Below, one piece after another: positions 49,843 through 59,328 of a DNA stretch of 64,000 nt. Each line of letters begins with the position of its first letter. The first letter of the stretch is position 1. The position numbers were made by a program, and so were the translations under genes. Location: positions 62,001 through 126,000 of the forward strand of contig CAVOKJ010000005.1 in NCBI GenBank assembly GCA_963696495.1, given 5' to 3'. The stretch comes from Bog-756 sp963696495. Its GTDB lineage: Bacteria; Actinomycetota; Acidimicrobiia; Acidimicrobiales; RAAP-2. The notes below the pieces were generated by a model. The model saw only the letters and a program-made list of their open reading frames with translations. It was not told where the DNA came from and made no database searches.

Positions 49843-50970
49843 GTGCCCGACGTCGCCGTCATCTTCGGAGGTCCGTCTCCCGAGCACGACGTGAGCGTGC
49901 TGACCGGCCTGCAGGCCGCCCGCGGGCTCGGCGCCGGTCCGGGCGGAGCGGTCGGGTCGGGCACGCTGCGGGCCCTCTACTGGTCGAAGACGGGTGACTG
50001 GTACGAGGTGGATCCCGCCCTCGAGGCCGAGGCCTTCCTCGAGGGCGTGCCCCGGAGCGCGACGAGACTGCAGCTGAACGCCGTGCCCGGCGGTGGGTTC
50101 GCCGAACAGGGCGGCCGACTCGGCCGGTCCCGCCTGATCGACATCGACGCCGCGTTGGTCTGCTGCCACGGGGGCCCCGGCGAGGACGGGACGCTGCAGG
50201 CCGTCCTCGACCTGACCGACATCCGCTACACGGGTCCGACCGTCGCCGGCGCGGCCCTCGGCATGGACAAGCTGGCCTTCGGCGCGGTGGTCTCGGCCGC
50301 CGGTCTCCCCACCCTGCCCCGGGTGCTGCTCGTCCCCGACGGGGACCCGCCGCCCTTCGACGGCCCCTTCATCGTCAAGCCGCGGTTCGGCGGCTCGTCC
50401 ATCGGCATCGACGTCGTCGAGGACCTGGTGACCGCCAGGGCCCGCCTGTCCGCCAACGCCCACCTGGCCTACGGGGCGGTGGTCGAGCCCTACCGTCCGG
50501 ACCTCACCGACCTCCAGGTGGGCGTGCGCACGTGGCCGACGCTGGAGCTCTCGGCCGTCGAGCGTCCGATCCGGGCCTCCGGCTCGGCGGACATCCTCGA
50601 CTACCGGGACAAGTACGTGGCCGGGGAGGGGATGGCCGGTGCCAATCGGGAGCTGCCGGCCCAGATCTCGTCCGAGCTGGAGAAGGGCCTACGGATCGCC
50701 GCCGAGCGGATCGCCGCACTGGCCGGGGTGCGCGGCGTCGCCCGCATCGACTACCTGTCCGACGGTGAGACGTTCGTGGTCAACGAGATCAACACCATTC
50801 CCGGTTCGCTGGCCCGCTATCTCTGGGTGGCACCGCCGCTGCCCTTTGCCACCCTGCTCGGCGACCTGCTGGCCGAGGCGCGCCAGCGTCCCACCCACGC
50901 CTACTCAGCCGCCGGCGCCGATGGCACGGTGCTCCGATCGGCGGGGTCGATCGCCGGCAAGCTGGGCTGA
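49843..50970 (+). CDS. ddl: D-alanine--D-alanine ligase
   Basis: The ATP-grasp enzyme makes the dipeptide used by MurF. The 375 residues show VAVIFGGPSPEHDVSVLTG at the N terminus, GGPGEDGTLQAVLDL, YTGPTVAGAALGMDKLAF, FIVKPRFGGSSIGIDVV and VNEINTIPGSLARYLW. The GTG start at 49843 is about ten bases after GGAGGAG and 76 bases after the MurF-like gene; upstream in-frame codons are not protein-like. The length is usual. Confidence 0.94.
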   Translation: MPDVAVIFGGPSPEHDVSVLTGLQAARGLGAGPGGAVGSGTLRALYWSKTGDWYEVDPALEAEAFLEGVPRSATRLQLNAVPGGGFAEQGGRLGRSRLIDIDAALVCCHGGPGEDGTLQAVLDLTDIRYTGPTVAGAALGMDKLAFGAVVSAAGLPTLPRVLLVPDGDPPPFDGPFIVKPRFGGSSIGIDVVEDLVTARARLSANAHLAYGAVVEPYRPDLTDLQVGVRTWPTLELSAVERPIRASGSADILDYRDKYVAGEGMAGANRELPAQISSELEKGLRIAAERIAALAGVRGVARIDYLSDGETFVVNEINTIPGSLARYLWVAPPLPFATLLGDLLAEARQRPTHAYSAAGADGTVLRSAGSIAGKLG

Positions 50971-50975
50971 GGCGT

Positions 50976-51497
50976 TTGGCCGTCCACCGGCTCAGCCTCC
51001 TGCCGGGGGAGGAGGTCCTGGTCGACCTCAAGCCCCACTGGTCCTTCCTCACCGCCCCCCTGCTGGTCTCGCTGCTCGCCATCGCCGTCGGGGTGGCCCT
51101 CGACGTCGGCATACCGCACACGTCGGTCGCCCTCCACTGGGTGGAGGGGTCGCTGGTGGCCATCCCCTGCGCCTGGCTGGTCGTGCGGGTGGTGCGGTGG
51201 AGGACGACCAGCCTGGTGGTGACGTCGCTGCGGCTGGTCGAGCAGTGGGGCGTCGGCTCCCGTCTGTACGCCGAGACCGGTTTCGCCGACATCCTGTCGG
51301 TGGCGGCGGTCCAGTCGCTGCCGCGCCGCCTGATCGGCACCGGGCGCCTCGAACTGGAGATCGTCGGGGAGGAGTCGGTCCGGTGGATCGACGATGTGCG
51401 CAAGCCGGTCATCCTCCAGCGGGTGATCAACCGTCGGATCCCTCCCCACGTCCCGGAACGGGGCGATGATCCTGGCCCCGGCCTGCCCCCGGACTGA
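50976..51497 (+). CDS. Bacterial PH-domain membrane protein (YdbS/bPH2 type)
   Basis: The 173-residue protein has two hydrophobic segments (about 25-45 and 55-75) and then a bPH2-like domain (TSLVVTSLRLVEQWGVGSRLYAETGFADILSVAAVQSLPRRLIGTGRLELEIVG). The likely start is TTG at 50976, six bases after the ddl stop. Its function is unknown; the fold often appears in envelope-associated proteins. Confidence 0.75.
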   Translation: MAVHRLSLLPGEEVLVDLKPHWSFLTAPLLVSLLAIAVGVALDVGIPHTSVALHWVEGSLVAIPCAWLVVRVVRWRTTSLVVTSLRLVEQWGVGSRLYAETGFADILSVAAVQSLPRRLIGTGRLELEIVGEESVRWIDDVRKPVILQRVINRRIPPHVPERGDDPGPGLPPD

Positions 51498-51511
51498 CCG
51501 GCCCCGACCGG

Positions 51512-51559
51512 CACGGCCGCTGGCCGGCACGGCTGCTGGCCGGCACGGCTGCTGGCCGG
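51512..51559. repeat. Three 16-base direct repeats
   Basis: Units CACGGCTGCTGGCCGG start at 51512 (one mismatch), 51528 and 51544. They lie 15 bases after the PH-protein stop, in a convergent gap. They could form a hairpin-rich transcript end. Confidence 0.75.
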
Positions 51560-51672
51560 CCGGCTGCTCAGCACCGGTTTCCAGCCGCCCGTGGCATACC
51601 AACAGCATGTTATTTCCAAAAGTGATCAGCCGACGGACCCCCACCGGCCACCCGCATCCGGCCGCCATTCGT

Positions 51673-52734
51673 TCAGGGGCGCTGGTCCCCCGGGGCGGGG
51701 AGGACCCTTCGCGCCACGGTCCCGTCCGAGGGATGGACCCGCCAGGCGGGGCGATCCAGCCGCCCGAGCTCGACGGCATCCGGCCGGCTGAGCGCCACCA
51801 CGCAGCCGCCGAAGCCGGCGCCGGTCATCCGGGCCCCGAAGACGCCGGGGATCGACTCGAGCCGTTCGACGAGCCGGTCGACCGCCGGCGTGGAGACCTC
51901 GAAGTCGACGGCCAGGCTCCGGTGGCTCTCGGCCATGAGCCGACCGGCGGCGACGAAGTCGTGGGCCTCCAGCGCAGCGGCGAACCCCAGCACCCGTCGG
52001 CACTCGGTGACGACGTGCCGTGCCCGCCGCGCCAACAGCGGATCGGCGAGGGCGGTGAGCTCCGACGGCCGGGCCAGGCCCAGGGGACCGATCACGGCGG
52101 CTGCCGCCTCGCACTCGGCCACACGCGCCGCGTAGGCCGACGACGCCACGGTACGCCGCTGCCCCGACTCGGCCACCACGATGTCGAGATCTGGCGGCAC
52201 GGCCACCGGGCGGCTCGACAAGGTGGAGAAGTCGATGAGGAGGGCGTGCCCGGTGGTGGCGCCCGCGCACACCAGCGGGTCCATGGCGCCGATCGGCGCA
52301 CCGATGAGATGTTCGGCCCGTTGGCCGAGTCGGGCCACCTCCTCCGCCGTTCCGCGGCCGTCGAACACCTCGGCGAGGGCCACGGACAGCGCGGCGCTCG
52401 AGGACAGTCCCGCCCCCGCCGGCAGGGTGGTGGTGACGTGCAGGCGGCCGCCGGTGGCCACTCCCGTCGTGGCGGCCACGGCGGCCACGAGGCGTGCCCA
52501 GGAGGGCTCCATGGCACCGAGGGCCCGAGCGTCCGCGTCGAGTGGGATCGGGAGGCTGATCCCGCCGTCGAAGGCGTCCGACGACACGGACAGGCGATCT
52601 CCGCCGTCGGGGGCGAAGGTCACGGTCACCCCGAGGTCGATGGCCATGGGCAACGCCAGGCCCTGGTTGTAGTCGGTGTGGTCCCCGATGAGATTGATGC
52701 GACCGGGGCCCATGGCTGTCTGTTCAGTTGGCAC
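51673..52734 (-). CDS. galK: Galactokinase-like GHMP kinase
   Basis: The 353-residue protein carries the galactokinase signature GPGRINLIGDHTDYNQGLALPMAI near the N terminus, the ATP loop TTTLPAGAGLSSSAALSVAL and the C-terminal GARMTGAGFGGCVVAL. It would phosphorylate galactose or a related sugar at C1 in the cytoplasm. The N-terminal extension before the signature is shorter than in most GalK proteins. The GTG start at 52734 follows AGGAGGTG closely. No galT or galE is adjacent, so the sugar is inferred from family only. Confidence 0.85.
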   Translation of the reverse strand: MPTEQTAMGPGRINLIGDHTDYNQGLALPMAIDLGVTVTFAPDGGDRLSVSSDAFDGGISLPIPLDADARALGAMEPSWARLVAAVAATTGVATGGRLHVTTTLPAGAGLSSSAALSVALAEVFDGRGTAEEVARLGQRAEHLIGAPIGAMDPLVCAGATTGHALLIDFSTLSSRPVAVPPDLDIVVAESGQRRTVASSAYAARVAECEAAAAVIGPLGLARPSELTALADPLLARRARHVVTECRRVLGFAAALEAHDFVAAGRLMAESHRSLAVDFEVSTPAVDRLVERLESIPGVFGARMTGAGFGGCVVALSRPDAVELGRLDRPAWRVHPSDGTVARRVLPAPGDQRP

Positions 52735-52817
52735 CCGCACCTCCTGCCCATCGTGCTTCGAATGTGGCGATCGGAGGCTACGCCGTCTGATCGGACCGAC
52801 CGGCGTGTGTCGTGCAT

Positions 52818-52846
52818 TTGACCTCGCCGGGGCGAACGGCAACCAT
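52818..52846 (+). promoter_or_regulatory. Candidate promoter for the acyl-CoA racemase gene
   Basis: TTGACC, a 17-base spacer and AACCAT give a fair -35 and a weak -10 about 75 bases before the ATG at 52921. It lies in the divergent gap with the kinase gene. Confidence 0.3.
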
Positions 52847-52920
52847 CCGGCCATGACTTCTTCGACCACAGGATGGTGCCCGGGGGCGAGGGGCGCGGCC
52901 CGGAATGCCGACGGTGCCCG

Positions 52921-54066
52921 ATGAGCGGGCCGCTCGACGGCGTCAGGATCATCGAGCTCGCCGGTCTCGGGCCGGCGCCGTTCGCCGGGATGATGCTCTC
53001 CGACGCCGGGGCCGACATCATCCGGATCGACCGGGCCGACCGGGCGGCCTTCCCGCCTCTGGCCGCTCCCCATGTCGACCTCATGAACCGGGGGCGGCGT
53101 TCGGTGGCCGTGGACCTCAAGCACGACGAGGGGGTCGAACTGGTGCTCCGCCTGGTGGAGGGGGCCGACGGCCTGATGGAGGGCTTCCGTCCGGGAGTGG
53201 CCGAACGACTGGGCCTGGGCCCGGAGGTCTGCCTGCCCCGCAATCCGAGGTTGGTCTACGGCAGGATGACCGGCTGGGGGCAGGAGGGCCCGATGGCCAC
53301 GACGGCCGGTCACGACATCGACTACATCGCGCTGGCCGGCGCGCTCGAACCCATCGGTCGCGCCGGCGATCGGCCGCTGCCGCCCCTCAACCTGGTCGGC
53401 GACTTCGGTGGTGGGGGCATGATGCTGGCCTTCGGCATGTGCGCTGCCATCATCAGCGCCCGGCAGACAGGCGCCGGCCAGGTGGTCGACGCGGCCATGG
53501 TCGACGGGGCCGCGTCCTTGATGACCATGACGTTCACGCTCCGGGATGCCGGGGTCTGGCTGGACGAGCGGGGTACCAACCTGCTCGACACCGGTGCCCC
53601 GTTCTACGAGGTCTACCAGACGTCGGACGGCGGGTTCATGGGCGTCGGTGCCATCGAGCCGCAGTTCTACGCCGAGCTGGTGCGACTCATGGGACTGGAC
53701 GACGAGGACCTCCCGGACCAGAACGACCGGAAGGCGTGGCCGGCCATGAAGGAGCGGTTCGCCCAGGTGTTCGCCTCGCGCACCCGGGCCGAGTGGGAGA
53801 AGGTGTTCGAGGGGAGTGACGCCTGCGCCGCACCGGTGCTGTCGCTGGCGGAGGCACCGACGCATCCCCACAACCGGGTCCGGGGGACGTTCACCGAGGT
53901 GGCCGGCGTGGTGCAGCCGGCGCCCGCTCCCCGCTTCACCGGCACACCCGGGGCCATCCGGAGGCCACCGCCCAATCCGGGCCAGCACGCCGACGAGGCG
54001 CTGGCCGACTGGGGCCTCGAGCGGAGCGAGATCGCCGACCTCCGCTCGTCGGGCGCCATCCGCTGA
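52921..54066 (+). CDS. Alpha-methylacyl-CoA racemase (CoA-transferase family III)
   Basis: The 381-residue protein is of the AMACR/Mcr type that epimerises 2-methylacyl-CoA for branched-chain or sterol side-chain oxidation. Family motifs are GVRIIELAGLGPAPFAGMMLSDAGADIIRIDR at the N terminus, the catalytic His in AGHDIDYIALAGALEPIG, Asp in NLVGDFGGGGMMLA and Glu in GAIEPQFYAELV. All three active-site residues are present. ATG 52921 is chosen over an upstream GTG because coding signal starts there. Confidence 0.93.
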   Translation: MSGPLDGVRIIELAGLGPAPFAGMMLSDAGADIIRIDRADRAAFPPLAAPHVDLMNRGRRSVAVDLKHDEGVELVLRLVEGADGLMEGFRPGVAERLGLGPEVCLPRNPRLVYGRMTGWGQEGPMATTAGHDIDYIALAGALEPIGRAGDRPLPPLNLVGDFGGGGMMLAFGMCAAIISARQTGAGQVVDAAMVDGAASLMTMTFTLRDAGVWLDERGTNLLDTGAPFYEVYQTSDGGFMGVGAIEPQFYAELVRLMGLDDEDLPDQNDRKAWPAMKERFAQVFASRTRAEWEKVFEGSDACAAPVLSLAEAPTHPHNRVRGTFTEVAGVVQPAPAPRFTGTPGAIRRPPPNPGQHADEALADWGLERSEIADLRSSGAIR

Positions 54067-54150
54067 GGTCCCGGATCCAAGGACGGGCCGCACCTGCAGG
54101 TCCCGGCACCCGGGCCCCGAGGTCCGCCTGGTCCCCCGGCGCCGAGGTGA

Positions 54151-54387
54151 CTAGAGGTTGACCACCGGGCAGGTCACGGTCCTCGTGATGCCCTCGATCA
54201 GCTGGATGCGGCCGACGACCATCTGGCCGAGCTCGTCGACCGTCCCCGACTCCGCCCGGACGATGACGTCGTAGGGACCGGTCACGCCCTCGGCGGCCAC
54301 CACCCCGTCGAGGGCGGCCACGGTGCGGGCCACGGTCGCCGCCCGGCCCACCTCGGTCTGGATCAGCACGTAGGCGTGGACCGGCAT
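54151..54387 (-). CDS. Stand-alone Lrp/AsnC-type ligand-binding (RAM) domain protein
   Basis: The 78 residues MPVHAYVLIQTEVGRAATVARTVAALDGV... followed by TGPYDVIVRAESGTVDELGQMVVGRIQLIEGITRTVTCPVV are an AsnC ligand-binding domain without the HTH. Such small proteins form decamers and bind amino acids, but the target is unknown. GGGAGAT is about six bases before the ATG. It is divergent from the MFS gene. Confidence 0.88.
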   Translation of the reverse strand: MPVHAYVLIQTEVGRAATVARTVAALDGVVAAEGVTGPYDVIVRAESGTVDELGQMVVGRIQLIEGITRTVTCPVVNL

Positions 54388-54528
54388 CTGGATCTCCCGG
54401 GCATCGAGGGTGACGGTCTTCGCATAGTACCGCCGTCCGTACCTGCCCCTTCCCGGGGGCGGCGACCTCGGCGCCGCCCTGTCGCCACCCGGGGCACCGG
54501 ATGCGCAGGCACCGGCGGGGTCGGCGCG

Positions 54529-54534
54529 TACCAT
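54529..54534 (+). promoter_or_regulatory. Possible leaderless -10 box for the MFS gene
   Basis: TACCAT is six bases before GTG 54541. Confidence 0.48.
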
Positions 54535-54540
54535 GCCGGT

Positions 54541-56130
54541 GTGGGCGTTCGTGAGCGCAGTGACCAGTTCAGGCGCCTGGCCCGGTCGGCGATCACCGAC
54601 CTGTTCGATCAGCGCCGGCCGTTCGGACGGCTGGCCCTCACCCATGTCCTCATGACGGCGGGGGACACCATGTTCGCCGTCTCGCTGGCCGGCTCCCTGT
54701 TCTTCTCGATCTCGCCCACGGCGGCCAAGGACAAGGTGATCCTGTACCTCTTGTTGACCATGGGCCCGTTCGCCGTGGTGGCGCCGGCACTCGGCCCGAT
54801 CATCGACCGCAGTCGGGGGGCGCGGCGGGCCATGGTGGTGGCCTCCGCCGTCGGCCGGGCCGCCCTGTGCCCGTTCCTGGCCCGTGACATCCACTCCCTC
54901 CTGCTGTTCCCAGAGGCGTTCGCCATGCTCGTGCTGTCCAAGGTGTACCTGGTCACCAAGGGTGCGCTCGTCCCGGAGATGGCGGCGCTCGGGATGTTGG
55001 ACGGTGCCGGCTCGGCAGAGACGGTCGGCGCCACGGAGGCGGACGGTGGTGTCGGCCGATGGGACACGACCGACGGGCTCGGCCCGCCGGGGGGCTCCCG
55101 TGTCCTCCCGACGCAGTGGTCGCCCACGGTCCCGGCACCGTCGCCGGTGCCGTCGGCCCCGAAGTCCGACCCCACCCCTCCCTACGGGATGCCGGTCGTC
55201 CGCATCGACGATCCGGGCACGGGAACCGAGACGGTCGAGCCGGACCTGGCCACCCTCAACGCCCGGCTCGGGCTGCTCGCCTCGCTCTCCGCCCTGCTCT
55301 TCGCCATCCCGGCCGTCGGCATCCTCAAACTGGGCGGCGCCGCCACGGTCATCTGGGTGAGCATCGGCGTCTTCGCCGCCGCCGCCGCCGCCGGGGCCCG
55401 CCTGCCGGTGACCACCCGGAAGGGCCGACGGGGCAGGAGGGCGGCCGGCGGGCGCATGGCTGCGTCGCGGTCGGGGACACCCGTCGAGCTGGCCCCCGAC
55501 GTCGACCGCCGCTGGGTCGGTGACGAGGAGGACCTGGCCGCGCTGCGGCCCATCGCCGACACCGAGGTGATCCTGGCGTTGATGCCCATGTCGGTCCTGA
55601 AGGCACTCGTCGGGTTCACCACCTTCCTGTTCGCCTTCGGCCTGCGACGGGCCGATGCGGCCACGTGGTGGTTCGGCTTCGTCCTCGGCGGACTGACCGC
55701 CGGCGCCCTCATCGGCGTCCTCCTCGTGGAGCGGATCAGGCGCGTCCTCGACGAACAGCAGATGCTGACCGCCGCCCTGTGGCTGGTGGTGGCGGTGACC
55801 GTGCTCGGGGCCTTCTACCCGGTGCGCTGGTTCTGGGCGGTGATCGCGCTGTCGGTCGGGCTGGCGAGTGCGGTGGCCAAGCCCTCCTTCGACGCGCTGG
55901 TCCAGCGCCACGTGGCCGAGTCCTCGCAGGGGAGGGCGTTCTCCCATTTCGAGACGCGCTTCCAGCTCATGTGGGTGGTGGGGTCGTTCGTGCCGGTGGT
56001 GCTGGCGCTGCCGGTGGCCGCCGGCAGCCTGGTCATGGCGGTGGTCGCCGCCGTGGGTGCGGTCTCCTACATGAGCTCGCAGCGGGCGCTGGGCGGGGGC
56101 CGGCCCGCCGCCGCCTCCGAGTGGCCCTGA
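54541..56130 (+). CDS. Major facilitator superfamily-like membrane protein
   Basis: The 529-residue protein has about twelve hydrophobic segments in two halves. A long loop (about residues 165-245), rich in Gly, Pro, Thr and Asp, and a second charged loop near residues 295-340 separate the halves. The GPIIDRSRGARRAMV motif after the third helix resembles the MFS motif A. A transporter role is likely but its cargo cannot be told. The GTG start is supported by a TACCAT box. Confidence 0.75.
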   Translation: MGVRERSDQFRRLARSAITDLFDQRRPFGRLALTHVLMTAGDTMFAVSLAGSLFFSISPTAAKDKVILYLLLTMGPFAVVAPALGPIIDRSRGARRAMVVASAVGRAALCPFLARDIHSLLLFPEAFAMLVLSKVYLVTKGALVPEMAALGMLDGAGSAETVGATEADGGVGRWDTTDGLGPPGGSRVLPTQWSPTVPAPSPVPSAPKSDPTPPYGMPVVRIDDPGTGTETVEPDLATLNARLGLLASLSALLFAIPAVGILKLGGAATVIWVSIGVFAAAAAAGARLPVTTRKGRRGRRAAGGRMAASRSGTPVELAPDVDRRWVGDEEDLAALRPIADTEVILALMPMSVLKALVGFTTFLFAFGLRRADAATWWFGFVLGGLTAGALIGVLLVERIRRVLDEQQMLTAALWLVVAVTVLGAFYPVRWFWAVIALSVGLASAVAKPSFDALVQRHVAESSQGRAFSHFETRFQLMWVVGSFVPVVLALPVAAGSLVMAVVAAVGAVSYMSSQRALGGGRPAAASEWP

Positions 56131-56176
56131 CCAGCCGTCCGGCGACCGGTAACCGGGAAGCTGACGACCGGGCGGG

Positions 56177-57967
56177 TCAGCCGAGCTTCTGCTCGAGGGC
56201 GTCGACCTCGGCCCGCAGCTCGGCCGGCAGCTTGTCGCCGAACACGGCGAAATGCTCCCGGATGCTCGGCACCTCGGCCCGCCACTCGTCGGTGTTCACC
56301 GTGAGCAGCTTCTCCATGTCCTCGGGCGAGACGTCGAGCCCGTCGGTGTCGATGGCGCCGGGGGCGGGGATGAAGCCGATCGGGGTCTCGGTGGCCTCAC
56401 CGGTCCCGCTCACGCGCTCGAACACCCACTCGAGGACCCGGGAGTTCTCGCCGTAGCCGGGCCACAGCCACCGGCCGTCGTCGTCCTTGCGGAACCAGTT
56501 GACGTAGAAGATCTTCGGGAGCTTCTCGGGGTCGGCCCCGGCGCCGATCCTCAGCCAGTGGGCGAAGTAGTCAGCCATGTTGTAGCCACAGAACGGCAGC
56601 ATGGCGAAGGGGTCACGGCGCAGGTTGCCGACCGCCCCGGCCGCGGCCGCCGTCGTCTCCGAGGCCATGATCGAGCCGAGGAAGACCCCGTGCTGCCAGT
56701 CCCTCGACTGGAACACCAGCGGCACCACCGAGGCACGGCGGCCGCCGAACAGGATCGCATCGATGGGGACCCCCGCCGGGTCCTCCCACTCCGAGGCGAT
56801 GGCGGGGTCCTGGGAGGCCGGGACCGTGAAGCGGGCGTTCGGATGGGCCGCAGGGGTGCCCGACTCGGGGGTCCAGTCCTCGCCCTTCCACGAGGTGACG
56901 TGGGCCGGCGTCTCGTCGGTCATCCCCTCCCACCACACGTCGCCGTCGTCGGTCAGCGCCGTGTTGGTGAAGATGGCGTTCCCGTCGAGGGTCAGCATGG
57001 CGTTCGGGTTGGTCTTCGTGTTGGTGCCCGGCGCCACCCCGAAGAACCCGGCCTCGGGGTTGATGGCGTAGAGCCGGCCGTCGGGTCCGAACTTCATCCA
57101 GCAGATGTCGTCCCCGACCGTCTCGACCTTCCAATCGGCGAGGGTCGGGATGAGCATGGCCAGGTTCGTCTTGCCGCAGCTCGACGGGAAGGCCCCGGTG
57201 ACGTACCGGGTCTCGCCGGCGGGGGAGGTGAGCTTGAGGATGAGCATGTGCTCGGCCAGCCAGTTGTCGTCCCGGGCCATGACCGAGGCGATCCGCAGGG
57301 CGAAGCACTTCTTGCCGAGGAGGGCATTGCCTCCGTAGCCCGAGCCGTAGGACCAGATCTCGCGCGTCTCGGGGAAGTGCACGATGTACTTGTTCTCGGC
57401 GTCACAGGGCCAGGGCACGTCGGACTCACCCTCGGCCAGAGGGGCACCCACCGAATGGAGGCAGGGCACGAAGTCACCGTCGGCCCCGAGGACCTCGAGG
57501 GCGCCGCGGCCCATGCGGGTCATGATGCGCATGGAGACGGCCACGTAGGCCGAGTCGGTGATCTCCACGCCGATGTGGGCGATGGAGGATCCGAGGGGGC
57601 CCATCGAGAACGGGACGACGTACATCGTCCTCCCCCGCATCGAGCCCTTGAACAGGTCGGTGAGCACGCCCCGCATCTCTGCCGGCTCGCGCCAATTGTT
57701 GGTCGGACCGGCGTCGGACTCCAGGGTCGAACAGATGAAGGTGCGGTCCTCCACCCGGGCCACGTCGCCCGGATCCGAGTGGGCCCAGTAGCTGTTCGGG
57801 CGCTTGGCGTCGGAGAGCTTGGCGAAGGTCCCGTTGGCGACCAGCTGCTCGCAGAGCCGGTCGTACTCCTCGGCCGATCCGTCGCACCACTCCACGTCGT
57901 CAGGCTGGGTCAGCGCGGCGATCTCGTCCACCCATGCGATCAGCTTCTTGTTCGTGGTGGGGGGCAT
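56177..57967 (-). CDS. pckG: Phosphoenolpyruvate carboxykinase (GTP)
   Basis: The enzyme interconverts oxaloacetate and phosphoenolpyruvate with GTP in gluconeogenesis. The 596 residues have the GTP-PEPCK signature FPSSCGKTNLAML (P-loop with active Cys, about residue 262), the metal-binding GGNALLGKKCFALRIAS, NPEAGFFGVAPGTN and FGGRRASVVPLVFQSRDWQHGVFLGS. Length and motifs are normal. AAGGAGG is about ten bases before the ATG, and a TACAAT -10 lies about 77 bases upstream. Confidence 0.97.
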   Translation of the reverse strand: MPPTTNKKLIAWVDEIAALTQPDDVEWCDGSAEEYDRLCEQLVANGTFAKLSDAKRPNSYWAHSDPGDVARVEDRTFICSTLESDAGPTNNWREPAEMRGVLTDLFKGSMRGRTMYVVPFSMGPLGSSIAHIGVEITDSAYVAVSMRIMTRMGRGALEVLGADGDFVPCLHSVGAPLAEGESDVPWPCDAENKYIVHFPETREIWSYGSGYGGNALLGKKCFALRIASVMARDDNWLAEHMLILKLTSPAGETRYVTGAFPSSCGKTNLAMLIPTLADWKVETVGDDICWMKFGPDGRLYAINPEAGFFGVAPGTNTKTNPNAMLTLDGNAIFTNTALTDDGDVWWEGMTDETPAHVTSWKGEDWTPESGTPAAHPNARFTVPASQDPAIASEWEDPAGVPIDAILFGGRRASVVPLVFQSRDWQHGVFLGSIMASETTAAAAGAVGNLRRDPFAMLPFCGYNMADYFAHWLRIGAGADPEKLPKIFYVNWFRKDDDGRWLWPGYGENSRVLEWVFERVSGTGEATETPIGFIPAPGAIDTDGLDVSPEDMEKLLTVNTDEWRAEVPSIREHFAVFGDKLPAELRAEVDALEQKLG

Positions 57968-58043
57968 GGGATGGGAGTCCTCCTTGGGTGGTGGCTGGGC
58001 CCCCGACCTCGTGGTGGACCACGGTCGGGACGGCGATCAGTCA

Positions 58044-58049
58044 ATTGTA
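58044..58049 (-). promoter_or_regulatory. Candidate -10 box for pckG
   Basis: TACAAT on the minus strand is a strong match to the consensus -10, about 77 bases before the pckG ATG. The -35 is weak. Confidence 0.4.
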
Positions 58050-58085
58050 GCGGTCACTGCCTGGCCCAATGGTAGGCAGGGGTCC

Positions 58086-59135
58086 GTGCAGAGTCCCAAT
58101 TCCGGCGAGGGCCGGACCCGATCGTCGGGTGGGTCCGACGAGTTCGACGCCATTGACCGGATGAACGCCCTCTTCATGGCCGCGGCCCGGGTGGGCACCC
58201 CTGAAGGTGGCCTGCCACCGGCCGGGGAGGTGTGGATCGGGGACGACGCCGCCGTCGTGGCGGCCCCCGCCGGCTCCCACGAGGTGCTGACCACCGACCT
58301 CGTGGTGGAGCACGTCCACTTCGACCTCCGGCTGTGCTCACTCGGGGACGTCGGGTTCAAGGCCCTGATGGTGACCGCCTCCGACCTGGCGGCCATGGGG
58401 GCCAGGTCGGACCACGCCCTGGTGTCGATCGTCGCCCCCCCGGGGCTCGACCTGGACGCCCTGGCATCCGGCCTCGCCGCGGCATCGTCCGACACCGGGT
58501 GCGTGATCGTCGGGGGCGACCTGTCCGGGGGCCCGCTCCTGGTGGTGTCGGTGGCCGTGTCCGGTGGTCTCGACGCCCCCTCCGACCGGGGTGCGCTGCT
58601 CCGATCCGGGGCCGGGCCGGGCGATCACCTCTTCGTCACCGGACCCCTCGGGGGGTCGGCGGCCGGCCACCGACTTCTCCTCGGGGAACTTGAGCCGCAC
58701 GGGCGGGACGCCGGATCGGGCAAGGCCGGGCTTCCGTCCGGGCCGGCGGTGGCCGACGGCCTCGTCCGGGCGTTCCGGCGCCCGAGGGCCCGCCTCGGCG
58801 AGGGCCGGGCGGCCCGCCGGGCCGGGGCATCGGCGGCCATCGACGTCTCCGACGGACTGGCGGCCGACATCGGGCACCTCTCCCGGGCGTCCGGGGTCGG
58901 GATCGCCCTCGAGGCCGTGCCGGTCGTGCCGGGGGCGACCGAGGACGAGGCCCTCCACGGCGGCGAGGACTACGAGTTGGTGGTGGCCACCCCTGATCCC
59001 GATCGTCTGGGCCGCGAGTTCGAGTCCGCCGGACTGCGTCCACCGGTGCCGATCGGCCGGTGCACCGACCCAGGGGGTTCGGTCGTCCTCGCCGGGACCG
59101 CACTCCCACCCGATGGCTGGGTGCATCGCTTCTAG
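58086..59135 (+). CDS. thiL: Thiamine-monophosphate kinase
   Basis: ThiL makes thiamine diphosphate from thiamine phosphate with ATP. The 349 residues show WIGDDAAVV, LTTDLVVEHVHFDL, FKALMVTASDLAAMGA, VGGDLSGGPLLVVSVAVSG, AIDVSDGLAADIGHLS and HGGEDYELVVATP. The start is set at GTG 58086, seven bases after TAGGCA, a near match to the leaderless pattern. No TPP riboswitch is visible upstream. It is divergent from pckG. Confidence 0.93.
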   Translation: MQSPNSGEGRTRSSGGSDEFDAIDRMNALFMAAARVGTPEGGLPPAGEVWIGDDAAVVAAPAGSHEVLTTDLVVEHVHFDLRLCSLGDVGFKALMVTASDLAAMGARSDHALVSIVAPPGLDLDALASGLAAASSDTGCVIVGGDLSGGPLLVVSVAVSGGLDAPSDRGALLRSGAGPGDHLFVTGPLGGSAAGHRLLLGELEPHGRDAGSGKAGLPSGPAVADGLVRAFRRPRARLGEGRAARRAGASAAIDVSDGLAADIGHLSRASGVGIALEAVPVVPGATEDEALHGGEDYELVVATPDPDRLGREFESAGLRPPVPIGRCTDPGGSVVLAGTALPPDGWVHRF

Positions 59136-59328
59136 GCGTCGGACCGACTCCCCGGGAGCCAGCACCACCCGGTTCGGGGCCCTCGTCGGACCAGGCGCAC
59201 TGCCGCCCTCTTCGGGCCGAGATCGCCGTGTCTCAGGAAACCCACAGATTTACCCGTCACGATAGGGGGGTGACTGCCGGGACTCCGCTCCACCACCGGG
59301 GACGCATGGCGATGGCGGGTGTGCCACC

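Noticed and set aside
56252..58075. 607-codon plus-strand frame opposite pckG
   Set aside because: Shadow frame; PEPCK motifs on the minus strand are unambiguous.
57968..58085. TPP riboswitch upstream of thiL
   Set aside because: The conserved CUGAGA and related core elements are not visible; only a weak hairpin is present.
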